DNA from: Actinoplanes sp. N902-109
GTDB taxonomy: Bacteria; Actinomycetota; Actinomycetes; Mycobacteriales; Micromonosporaceae
NCBI RefSeq assembly: GCF_000389965.1
Contig: NC_021191.1
Span: forward strand, 3,349,501-3,413,500
DNA: 64,000 nucleotides
Reading direction: 5' to 3'
Position 1 is the first letter of the stretch; each line of letters begins with the position of its first letter. Shown here piece by piece: positions 24,889-51,389 of this stretch. Under the pieces are notes generated by a model. That model made no database searches. It was not told the DNA's origin and was given only the letters and a program-made list of their open reading frames with translations. Position numbers and translations under genes: made by a program.

Positions 24889-27681
24889 TCAGCGGGTGGT
24901 GCAGGTGAGGGCGGCCGGCGCGGTGTTCGCCCCGGTCACCGTGGCCAGGAAGCCGAAGGTGGTGGAACCGCCGGCGGGCAGCGCACCGTTGTAGGCGGCG
25001 TTCGTGACGGCCACGTCCGGCCCGTTCTGGGTGAGCGTGCCGTTCCACACCTGGCTGATGACCTGTCCGTTGGCGAAGGACCAGGCGACCGTCCAGCCGG
25101 TGATCGGCGCCGAGCCGGCCGTCACCGTGACCTCGGCCTGGAACCCGCCGTTCCAGGAGCTGGTGACGGCGTACGTGGCGGTCGCGCCGGACGGGCCGGG
25201 CGTCGGGGTCGTCGACGGCGAGGTGGTGGGGCTCGGCGAGGGCGAGACGGTCGGGCTGACCGTCGGGGATGCGCCCGGCCGGGCCGCCCGGTAGGTGTGC
25301 CCGGAGCGGACGGCGAACTGGACGACGCCGGTCTCGGGCCGGGTGACCGCGGGCGTGCTGCCGTCGGTGAGGTCGGCGAGGGTGTGCTCGGTGGTGAACA
25401 GCAGGCCGCGCAGCTGCACGGTGCCGTCACGGTCGGCCCGGACGACGTACTCGTCGGCCTGGCCGGCGCTCCAGGCCGCCGAGACCGTGTAGCCGCCCCG
25501 CCCGCGCAGACCGGTGACCCGGCCCGCGGGCCAGGCCGGCGGCAGCGCGGGCAGCAGGTGCAGCTCGGCGTTGTGGCTCTGCAGCAGCATCTCGGCGATG
25601 CCGGAGGTGGCGCCGAAGTTGCCGTCGATCTGGAACGGCGGGTGCAGGTCGAACATGTTCGGAGCGAGCCGGTCGGTGCGGACCAGATCCCGGAACAGCT
25701 TGTGCGCGCGGGTCCCGTCCTCCAGCCGCGCCCAGAAGTTGATCTTCCAGGCGAGCGACCACCCGGTTCCGTCGTCGCCCCGCAGCTCCAGGGTCCGCCG
25801 TGCCGCGTCGTACAGCGTGGGGGTGCCACGCTTGGTGATCTGGTTGCTGGGATGCAGGCCGTAGAGGTGGGAGACGTGCCGGTGGGTGCGCTCGGTCTCC
25901 ACCCAGTCGGCCAGCCACTCCTGGATGTTGCCGCGCGAGCCGACGCGCATCGGCGCCAGCCGGTCGCGGGCCGTCCGGACCCGGGTACGCAGGTCGGCGT
26001 CGGTGCCCAGCGCCGCACCGGCTCGGTCGCAGGCGTCGAACAGGTCGCGCAGGATCTGGTTGTCCATGGTGGGCCCGGCGCAGACGCTCGCGTCGGTGTG
26101 GTGCGGCAGCTCCGGGGAGTTGGACGGGTTGGTCACCAGGTAACCGCGAGCCGGGTCGGCGACCAGCGTGTCGAGGAAGAACTGGGCGGAGCCCCGGATC
26201 GCCGGGTAGTTGGCGCGCAGGAACTCCAGGTCGCCGGTGAACCGGTAGTGATCCCAGATCATGGTGGCGAGCCACGCGCCCCCGGTCTGCCACATGCCCC
26301 ACAACGCGCCGTCGACCACGGACGTGCCGCGCCAGGCGTCGGTGTTGTGGTGCGTGACCCAGCCTCCGGCGCCGTACTGGACCTGGGCGGTGCGGGCGCC
26401 GGTCACCGTCAGGTCCTTGATCATGTCGAAGACCGGCAGGAAGCACTCGCCGAGGTTGGTCGTGTCGGCGGGCCAGTAGTTCATCGGCAGGTTGGCGTTG
26501 AGCGTGTACTTGGAATCCCATTGCGGGGCGGTCTGGTCGTTCCAGATGCCCTGCAGGTTGGCCGGCTGGGTGCCCGGCCGGGACGAGGAGATCAGCAGGT
26601 AGCGGCCGTACTGGAACAGCAGGGCGGCGAACTGGGGGTCGTTCTGGTTGGCGTGCTGCGCGATCCGTACGTCGGTGGTCTGGTCGGCCGCTGCGGTCCG
26701 GCCCAGATCCAGCGTGACCCGGCCGAACAGCGCCTGGTAGTCGGCCAGGTGCCGGCTGCGCAGCTGCTCGAAGGCGATGCCGCGGGCCGCGGTGAGATGA
26801 CGGCGGGCGATGCCCTGGTAGTCACCGTTGACGGTCCGGTAGTTGACGTAACTCGAGCCGATCGACACCAGCAGCGTCACGCTGGTGGCGCCGGAGATCC
26901 GCAGCGTGCCGCCGGAGCTGGTCACGGTGCCGCCGGAGGCGACCGCCTGGGCCAGGCCGAGGAACCGTACGCTGCCGGTGACGCCCTCCATGCTGCCGGA
27001 GATGCCGTCGATCGCGATGGTGGTGGCGTCCGGGCTGGAGACGGTGGTGCGCTGCGGGCTGTCGAAGGTCGCCGTGACGGTGATCGCGCCGGCCCGGTCG
27101 GCGGTCAGCCGGGTCACGATCACCTGATCCGGTGCGCTGGCGAACACCTCCCGCTGGAAACGCACGCCCCCTGACACGTACGTCGTGGTGGCGATCGCCG
27201 TGTTGAGGTCCAGGGTCCGGGCGTACTGCGAGGGCGTCCCGGCCGGGAAGGCGAGCCGCAGATTGCCGACGGTCTGATAGGCCAGCTGCCCGGACGGGTT
27301 GCCGAGCATCGTCTGGTTGATCAGATCCTGCGCCTGTCCCCACTGGTCGGCGAAGACCAGGCGCCGGATCTCCGCCAGCGACCCGGCGCCGCGGGTGTTG
27401 CTCGAGTCGTACGGCCCACCGGCCCACACGGTGTCCTCGTTGAGTTGCACCAGCTCGTTCGTGGCGTTGCCGAACACCATGGCACCGAGGCGTCCGTTGC
27501 CGATCGGCAGGGCTCGCAGCCAGTCGGTGCCGGCTTCCTTGTCGTACCGCAGGACGAGCTCGTCGGCGGCGAGCGCGGAGGAGCCACCACCGGTCGTGGC
27601 GCTCCAGTCGTGCGGCGCCACCGCGGCGCCGATGCCGACAGCTCCGGCGGCGAGCACCTGCCGTCGCGTCACTCTGCTCAT
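24889..27681 (-). CDS. Secreted GH95 glycosidase (alpha-L-fucosidase type) with C-terminal CBM2
   Basis: Large exported enzyme of 930 residues. The N-terminus MSRVTRRQVLAAGAVGIG looks like a twin-arginine signal. The GH95 fold opens with LRALPIGNGRLGAMVFG and LNEDTVWAGGP; the inverting catalytic set known from the family is visible as the two asparagines in NANLPMNYW, E524 in NPSNSPELP and D686 in FQIDGNFG. After a Pro/Ser/Thr-rich linker (about 805-830) comes a family 2 carbohydrate-binding module (about 832-930, SSWNGGFQAEVTV and GWTVAWSF). GH95 includes 1,2-alpha-L-fucosidases and alpha-L-galactosidases, both acting on xyloglucan side chains. GGGAGAC precedes the ATG. First gene of the operon. 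Confidence 0.9.
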   Translation of the reverse strand: MSRVTRRQVLAAGAVGIGAAVAPHDWSATTGGGSSALAADELVLRYDKEAGTDWLRALPIGNGRLGAMVFGNATNELVQLNEDTVWAGGPYDSSNTRGAGSLAEIRRLVFADQWGQAQDLINQTMLGNPSGQLAYQTVGNLRLAFPAGTPSQYARTLDLNTAIATTTYVSGGVRFQREVFASAPDQVIVTRLTADRAGAITVTATFDSPQRTTVSSPDATTIAIDGISGSMEGVTGSVRFLGLAQAVASGGTVTSSGGTLRISGATSVTLLVSIGSSYVNYRTVNGDYQGIARRHLTAARGIAFEQLRSRHLADYQALFGRVTLDLGRTAAADQTTDVRIAQHANQNDPQFAALLFQYGRYLLISSSRPGTQPANLQGIWNDQTAPQWDSKYTLNANLPMNYWPADTTNLGECFLPVFDMIKDLTVTGARTAQVQYGAGGWVTHHNTDAWRGTSVVDGALWGMWQTGGAWLATMIWDHYRFTGDLEFLRANYPAIRGSAQFFLDTLVADPARGYLVTNPSNSPELPHHTDASVCAGPTMDNQILRDLFDACDRAGAALGTDADLRTRVRTARDRLAPMRVGSRGNIQEWLADWVETERTHRHVSHLYGLHPSNQITKRGTPTLYDAARRTLELRGDDGTGWSLAWKINFWARLEDGTRAHKLFRDLVRTDRLAPNMFDLHPPFQIDGNFGATSGIAEMLLQSHNAELHLLPALPPAWPAGRVTGLRGRGGYTVSAAWSAGQADEYVVRADRDGTVQLRGLLFTTEHTLADLTDGSTPAVTRPETGVVQFAVRSGHTYRAARPGASPTVSPTVSPSPSPTTSPSTTPTPGPSGATATYAVTSSWNGGFQAEVTVTAGSAPITGWTVAWSFANGQVISQVWNGTLTQNGPDVAVTNAAYNGALPAGGSTTFGFLATVTGANTAPAALTCTTR

Positions 27682-27736
27682 GATGTCTCCCAGCACGACG
27701 GCTCGACCACACGAATCAATACAGTGAGTTTCGTCG

Positions 27737-27764
27737 ATGTTAACCTTCTCAACCCTGTGGTCAA
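27737..27764 (-). promoter_or_regulatory. Promoter of the glycosidase operon
   Basis: On the minus strand TTGACC (27764-27759) and TAACAT (27742-27737) are spaced by 16 bases, 56 bases before the GH95 start. A good sigma70-like match. No inverted repeat overlapping it was obvious. Confidence 0.5.
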
Positions 27765-27878
27765 GGGCGTCCATGCTTTGTCGCTATCCGGCGAACGCGC
27801 CTGTCGTCCGGGGCCGAAAAACCGTTACACGTACGAGGTCGGTGACGTCGCTACATCCCGGCCATCGTTGTTTCTTCA

Positions 27879-27908
27879 TTGACCATCATCGATGGTGAGC
27901 GCTAACCT
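27879..27908 (+). promoter_or_regulatory. Promoter with overlapping dyad before a small gene
   Basis: TTGACC (27879-27884), 18-base spacer, TAACCT (27903-27908). A perfect dyad ACCATC-N3-GATGGT (27882-27896) overlaps the -35. The promoter points toward the small gene at 27983 and supports its being expressed. Confidence 0.5.
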
Positions 27909-27982
27909 GTTTGCTGGCAGGCCCTGAGCAACCCGCGGGGATCCCGGTTGCTCGACGGCACCACGGCTTGCATGATCACTGC

Positions 27983-28333
27983 GTGGACGTGGTGACGCAG
28001 TGGGTACGGACGTCGTGGACGAAACGGTCGCGGGGTGGCCCGGCCGCGACCGTACGGAACGCCGTGCCTGTGGGTTTCACTGTGCCGGTGCGGAACGGCC
28101 CGGTCCTCCACGAGGTGCTGATGGACGAGGCGCACGATTTCGAGCCGCATGCGTCGTTTCGCGAGGGGCGGCCGGAACGGGACGATGTGCTGCTGCTTTA
28201 TCGCTTCTCGTCCCGGCTCGGGGAGTGGACCTGTCGACTCGACACGTTGAACGTTGCATATGGCCCAGCAACGGCGGACGTCTTCACGGGTGACCCGACG
28301 CGTCATGTCGACGAGCGTGGACTGTTGCGCTAG
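27983..28333 (+). CDS. Small hypothetical protein
   Basis: I do not recognise this protein of about 116 residues. Its codons have the G/C third-position bias of true genes here and a plausible promoter lies 75 bases upstream, which is why I list it. It has no membrane segment, no signal peptide and one tryptophan-rich start (QWVRTSWTK); the centre reads FTVPVRNGPVLHEVLMDEAHDFEP. The GTG at 27983 has no clear ribosome site; a TTG at 27911 opens the frame earlier. It lies between the glycosidase promoter and the tailoring operon promoter and belongs clearly to neither. Confidence 0.4.
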   Translation: MDVVTQWVRTSWTKRSRGGPAATVRNAVPVGFTVPVRNGPVLHEVLMDEAHDFEPHASFREGRPERDDVLLLYRFSSRLGEWTCRLDTLNVAYGPATADVFTGDPTRHVDERGLLR

Positions 28334-28677
28334 CCCGGCCGTCCGTCGAGCAGGTGGGCCGCCCACCGAGGATCGGCCCGCACGTCGTGCCGGCCGGGAT
28401 GCCGGGCCGGCGCTGTCGAAGGCGATGTGAGCGGTCGAGCGCAGCGAGGAGGTCGCCCGCCGGCAGCACGAGCACGACGAGCAGGTGACGCCGCGAGGTG
28501 CGCAAAGGGTGGCCCGCCCCCCGTTCTAGGGGGGTGCCCGACCCCCAGGAATTGAGCGGTGCACAGCAATCTAGGGGGATTCTGCGGCCCGGCTGGGCGG
28601 GTTGGCGCGGTTAGGCTTCGGATCGAGTTCTGATCGAGAGACTTCGAAGTGATGTCGCGTGGAATCGGAGAGTCGGC
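28334..28677 (+). promoter_or_regulatory. Upstream region of the tailoring operon with TAGGGGG boxes
   Basis: 344 bases without a credible gene. CTAGGGGGGT (28526-28535), the inverse-oriented ACCCCCAGG (28541-28549) and CTAGGGGGAT (28571-28580) form a cluster about 100-150 bases before the first methyltransferase. The same box recurs in the divergent PKS/NRPS promoter. Nearer the gene, GATCGAG is repeated directly (28622 and 28633) and the palindrome ACTTCGAAGT occurs at 28641-28650. The first 190 bases hold nothing I can name. Confidence 0.6.
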
Positions 28678-29640
28678 ATGCTGAAGCCCAATGTCGTGGC
28701 CACGTTCATGAGCGGCGTCGCGGAGATGAACGCCGACGCTTCGAGCACCGCGTGGGCCGGGACGGGGTCGGAGACCTACAAGTCGGCCAACTCGTCGATC
28801 CATGACTACGCGGCGGAGATGACCGAGCGCGGTCAACTGTGGAACTGGGGCATCAACGTGCCCGAGCTCAGCGCCGAGATCGAGCGGCGCTCGCCCGGTT
28901 TCGCCGAGTACGGCACCGACACCTTCAGCGAGCAGCTCTACTATCTCGCCCTGCGGGACCTGCCCAAGGGCATTGACAGCCTCACCGGCCAGACCGTCGT
29001 CGAGGTCGGCTGCGGGGCGGGCGAGGGGCTGAACTTCCTGTCCCGGCTTGCCCCCGGCGCGCTGATGACCGGGCTCGACCTGTCGCCGGTGGCCATCGCG
29101 CGGGCCAACGGTGTGCTGGCCCGCGGTGACAGCCTCCAGTACGTCCACGGCGACGCGGAGCACCTGCCGTTCGAGGACGCCTCCGTCGACGTGGTGATCA
29201 ACGTCGAGAGCTCCCACACGTACCCGGATCTGGCCCGGTTCTTCCGGGAGGTGGCCCGGGTGCTGCGGCCGGGCGGGGTGTTCTCGCACATCGACGTGTT
29301 CACCGGGCCGCGGCTGGCCAAGATGCGGCTGATCCAGGCGGAGCAGACCGAGCTGGAGTGGGTCAGCGACCACGACATCTCCGACGACGTCCGGGCCGCG
29401 GTGCGCGCGCGGATGGCCAAGGGCAGCAAGTTCCGCAAGAACATCGAGAAGCAGCGGATGAACCCACTGGTCCGGGCGATGACGACGCACGGGCAGTTCA
29501 TGGTCTTCGGCGGGATCTTCGCGGGCTACACCCCGCCGGCGCCGATCCGTGCGCTCGCCAGGACCGGTGTGCTGCCGGGGATGGACAGCCTGCCGATGGA
29601 GTCCTACCGGCACCAGATCGCCGTCCGCGCCGAAGCGTAG
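28678..29640 (+). CDS. SAM-dependent O-methyltransferase (macrolide tailoring type), copy 1
   Basis: Class I methyltransferase of 320 residues. The SAM site is TVVEVGCGAGEGLNFLSRL (motif I at 107-117), followed by MTGLDLSP, the post-I acidic loop, GDAEHLPFEDASVDVVINVES (motifs II/III) and LRPGGVFSHIDV. The N-terminal 80 residues with GQLWNWGINVPE form a lid as in polyketide-sugar and macrolide O-methyltransferases. GGAGAG lies before the ATG. First gene of a four-gene operon with a near-copy, a P450 and a ferredoxin, opposite the PKS operon; methylation of a hydroxyl on the macrolide is the natural guess, the position is unknown. Confidence 0.88.
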   Translation: MLKPNVVATFMSGVAEMNADASSTAWAGTGSETYKSANSSIHDYAAEMTERGQLWNWGINVPELSAEIERRSPGFAEYGTDTFSEQLYYLALRDLPKGIDSLTGQTVVEVGCGAGEGLNFLSRLAPGALMTGLDLSPVAIARANGVLARGDSLQYVHGDAEHLPFEDASVDVVINVESSHTYPDLARFFREVARVLRPGGVFSHIDVFTGPRLAKMRLIQAEQTELEWVSDHDISDDVRAAVRARMAKGSKFRKNIEKQRMNPLVRAMTTHGQFMVFGGIFAGYTPPAPIRALARTGVLPGMDSLPMESYRHQIAVRAEA

Positions 29641-29649
29641 GGGAATCCG

Positions 29650-30606
29650 ATGATCGAGCCCGGCGTCGCCACCGCCTTCACCGACGGCATCACCCACATC
29701 AACCTCGACGAGTCCAGCACCCTGGACGGCGAGCAGCAGATCGCCACCTTCAAGTCGGCCAGCGCGTCCATCTACGACCTGTCCGCCTCGATGACCGTCA
29801 AGGGCGAGCTGTGGAACTGGGGCCACCACAACCCCGAGCACCTCGCCGAGATCGAGGCCCGGTTGCCCGGCTTCAGCACGTACGGCACCGACACCTTCAG
29901 CGAGCAGTCCTACTACCTGGCCCTGCGCGACATCCCGAAGGGGCTGGAAGGCTGCGCGGGCAAGGCGATCCTCGAAGTCGGCTGTGGCGTGGGGGAGGGG
30001 CTCAACTTCCTGTCCCGGCTCGTGCCCGACGCCCGGATGACCGGTCTGGACCTGGCGCCGAAGGCCGTCGCCCGGGCCAATGCCACCCTGGCGCGCGGTG
30101 ACGAGCTGCGGTTCGTCCAGGGCGACGCCGAGGCGCTGCCGTTCGAGGACGCCTCGGTGGACGTGCTGATCAACGTCGAGAGCTCCCATGCGTACCCGAA
30201 CCTGAAGGGTTTCCTCCAGGAGGCGGCGCGCGTGCTGCGGCCCGGCGGCGTTCTGTCGCACATCGACGTGTACACGACCCAGCGGCTGCGGGCGATGCGG
30301 GCGATCCAGGCCGAGCTGCCGGGGCTCGAGTGGATCAGTGACAACGACATCTCCGATCAGGTCCGCGCCGCCGTCCGGCAGCGGATGGCCCCGGGCAGCC
30401 GGTTCCGCCGCAACCTGGACAAGCAGCGGATGAACAGGTTCGTCCGGATGCTGGCCACCAACAACCTGGTCATGACGTTCGGCGGGCCGTTCGCGGGCTA
30501 CCGTGAGCCGGCCGTGGTCAAGCTGCTGAACCGGCTCAAGGTGCTGCCGCCGGCCGGCAGCCTGCCGATGCGGAGCTACCGGCACCAGGTCGCGGTGCGC
30601 AGCTGA
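29650..30606 (+). CDS. SAM-dependent O-methyltransferase, copy 2
   Basis: 318-residue paralogue of the preceding protein; by eye about two thirds of positions are the same, including GTDTFSEQ, EVGCGVGEGLNFLSRL, PFEDASVDVLINVESSH and the C-terminal SLPMRSYRHQVAVR. All SAM-binding motifs are intact, so this is a working duplicate rather than a relic. Two copies suggest two methylated hydroxyls on one product. Nine bases follow copy 1, and its stop overlaps the P450 start (TGATG), giving translational coupling. Confidence 0.88.
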   Translation: MIEPGVATAFTDGITHINLDESSTLDGEQQIATFKSASASIYDLSASMTVKGELWNWGHHNPEHLAEIEARLPGFSTYGTDTFSEQSYYLALRDIPKGLEGCAGKAILEVGCGVGEGLNFLSRLVPDARMTGLDLAPKAVARANATLARGDELRFVQGDAEALPFEDASVDVLINVESSHAYPNLKGFLQEAARVLRPGGVLSHIDVYTTQRLRAMRAIQAELPGLEWISDNDISDQVRAAVRQRMAPGSRFRRNLDKQRMNRFVRMLATNNLVMTFGGPFAGYREPAVVKLLNRLKVLPPAGSLPMRSYRHQVAVRS

Positions 30607-31820
30607 TGGCCACGCCCGATCCCGGCGGCACCCCGAAGGCCTGCCCCTATCCCTTCGCCGAGATGCAGCGGCTGGAGGTTCATCCCGAGTACGCCCGGCT
30701 GCGGGACGCCGGTGAGCTCGGCCGCGTGCAGATGCCCTACGGCGGCGAGACCTGGCTGGCGACCAGCTACGAGGACGTCGCCCGGGTGTTCGTCGACCCG
30801 CGGTTCAGCCGCAGCGCGACCCTGGGCAAGGACGTGCCCCGGGTCCTGCCGGCCATTCAGCACGCCCCGGTCATCATGCTGATGGACCCGCCCGAGCACA
30901 CCCGGCTGCGCAAGCTGGCCACCAAGGCGCTGACCAGCCGCCGGATGGAGGCGTTGCGCCCGCGCACCCAGCAGGTCGTCGACGACCTGATCGACAAGAT
31001 GCTGGCCAAGGGCGCCCCGGCCGACCTGGTGGAGGACTTCGCCCTGCCGCTGCCGATCATCATGATCTGCGAGCTGCTCGGGGTGCCCGTCGCCGACCAG
31101 GACAAGTTCCGGCTCTGGTCCGATCAGATGCTCTCCAACGGCTTCTACCCGCCGGACGTGGTCGCGGCGGCCGGTCAATCGCTCTACCTGTACGTCTCCG
31201 AACTGCTCGCGCAGCGTCGCAGGGAGCCGACCAGCGACCTGCTCAGCTCGCTGCTGCGGGCCCGCGACGAGGGTGACCAGCTCAGCGTGCAGGAGCTGGT
31301 CGGCTTTGCCATCACCCTGCTGACGGCCGGGTACGAGACCACCGCCAACGCGCTCGGCAACGCCGTCTATCTGCTGCTGACCCGCCCGGACAAACTGGCC
31401 GAGCTGCGGGCGGATCTCACGCTGATCCCGAACGCCGTCGACGAGCTGCTGCGGGTCCTGCCGATCGCCAAACAGGCGGCCTGGGTACGGATGGCCGTCG
31501 AGGACGTGGAACTCAGCGGGACGACCGTCAAGGCCGGCGAGACGGTGGCGATCCAGACGTACTCGGCGAACACCGACCCCACGGTGTTCGACCATCCGGA
31601 GGAGATCGACTTCCGGCGTACCCGCAACCCGCACCTGTCCCTCGGGCACGGTGCGCATCACTGCATGGGCGCCCAGCTGGTCCGCGTGGAGATGCAGACC
31701 GCGCTGGCCACCTTGATCGCCCGCATCCCGGACATGCGGTTCGCGGTGCCCGAGCCGGAGATCAGGTTCCAGCGCGGCCGGCTGGTCCCCGGGCTCGAAG
31801 CCCTCCCGCTGGCCTGGTGA
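30606..31820 (+). CDS. Cytochrome P450, candidate C9 oxidase of the macrolide
   Basis: Soluble actinobacterial P450 of 404 residues. I-helix LLTAGYETTANAL (about 240-246), K-helix ExxR in DELLR, and the haem loop LSLGHGAHHCMG with ligand C353. It is coupled to a methyltransferase upstream and to a ferredoxin downstream (GTGA overlap), which would supply its electrons. In FK506 and rapamycin a P450 (FkbD/RapJ) oxidises C9 to give the alpha-ketoamide; this is the only P450 in the window and so the first candidate for that step, but other hydroxylations are possible. Confidence 0.92.
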   Translation: MATPDPGGTPKACPYPFAEMQRLEVHPEYARLRDAGELGRVQMPYGGETWLATSYEDVARVFVDPRFSRSATLGKDVPRVLPAIQHAPVIMLMDPPEHTRLRKLATKALTSRRMEALRPRTQQVVDDLIDKMLAKGAPADLVEDFALPLPIIMICELLGVPVADQDKFRLWSDQMLSNGFYPPDVVAAAGQSLYLYVSELLAQRRREPTSDLLSSLLRARDEGDQLSVQELVGFAITLLTAGYETTANALGNAVYLLLTRPDKLAELRADLTLIPNAVDELLRVLPIAKQAAWVRMAVEDVELSGTTVKAGETVAIQTYSANTDPTVFDHPEEIDFRRTRNPHLSLGHGAHHCMGAQLVRVEMQTALATLIARIPDMRFAVPEPEIRFQRGRLVPGLEALPLAW

Positions 31821-32050
31821 GCGCCGCCGTGCGCTGGCAGCTGTGGATCGACCGCGAGCGGTGCATCGGCTCGGCGGTCTGTGCCGCCAGCGCGCCCGCG
31901 CATTTCGAGCTCGACGGCTTCCAGCCGCGCGTCCGCACCGGTGAGATCGACGCGGACGAGCAGGTCCGGGCGGTCGCCCAGGCCTGCCCGTCCGCCGCGA
32001 TCCACCTGCGCGACACCGCGACCGGCGAACTGCTCGAACCGGAGGACTAG
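31817..32050 (+). CDS. Small [3Fe-4S]-type ferredoxin
   Basis: 77-residue ferredoxin with three cysteines C16, C22 and C57 (CIGSAVC and ACPSA), the pattern of single-cluster 3Fe-4S proteins that serve actinobacterial P450s. GTG start overlaps the P450 stop by four bases. It should carry electrons from a reductase encoded elsewhere to that P450. It ends eight bases before the convergent thioesterase stop. Confidence 0.92.
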   Translation: MSAAVRWQLWIDRERCIGSAVCAASAPAHFELDGFQPRVRTGEIDADEQVRAVAQACPSAAIHLRDTATGELLEPED

Positions 32051-32058
32051 GGTTCGGC

Positions 32059-32806
32059 TCAGCCGGCCAGCTTCTTGGCGATGAGCTCGATGAGCTGGGG
32101 GCCCTGACCGATCAGGTAGAAGTGGTCGCCCTGGAAGATCTCCAGGTCGAACGGGCCGGTCGTGTGCTGCGCCCAGGCCCGCACCTCGTCCAGCGACGCC
32201 CGCGGGTCGCTGTCGCCGACGAACGCGCTGATCGGGCAGTCCAGCGTGCGGCCGGGCTCGTGCCGGTAGCGCTCGATGGCGGTGTAGTCGCTGCGCAGCG
32301 CCGGCAGCACCATCTCCAGCATCTCCGGGTCGTTCAGGAACGCCGAGTTGGGGCCGCCCAGCCCCTTGAGCTCGGCGATGAACTCGGCGTCCGGCGCCGC
32401 GTGGAACCGCTCGTCGCGGTACTTCGACGGCGCCCGCCGCCCGGACACGAACAACCGCACCGGCGAGGGCAGCCCGGCCTGCTGGAAGCGCAGCGCCACC
32501 TCGTAGGCGAGCACCGCGCCCATGCTGTGGCCGAAGAACGCCAAAGGCTTGTCGGTCGACTGCCGGACGGCCGCGAAGATCTGATCGGCGAAATCGGGGA
32601 TGTTGTCGATCCCGGGCTCCAACCGGCGCGTCTGCCGGGCCGGGTACTGCACCGCCAGCACCTCCACCGTGGGCGCGAGCGCCCGGGAGATCGGCAGGAA
32701 GAAGCTGCCCGAGCCGCCGGCGTACGGGAAGCACACCAGTCGTACGCTGCTCTGCGGTGCCGGGGTGAAAACGGTCAACCACTTGGCGGCGTCGCCGTTG
32801 CGGGTA

Positions 32807-32814
<8 letters not shown>
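32059..32814 (-). CDS. Type II thioesterase (editing)
   Basis: Stand-alone alpha/beta hydrolase of 251 residues: LVCFPYAGGSGSFF near the start, nucleophile S97 in FFGHSMGAV, Asp in VGDSDPRAS and His in QGDHFYLI. Such enzymes free carrier proteins blocked by wrong or stalled acyl groups and do not release the product. ATG at 32814 overlaps the PKS stop by eight bases; a TTG two codons earlier is the alternative. Last gene of the NRPS-PKS operon. Confidence 0.9.
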
Positions 32815-51385
<18,571 letters not shown>

Positions 51386-51389
51386 GCCT

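Noticed and set aside
28334..28525. Short minus-strand frame before the tailoring operon
   Set aside because: No ribosome site, no recognisable motif, and it overlaps the promoter boxes; treated as noncoding.
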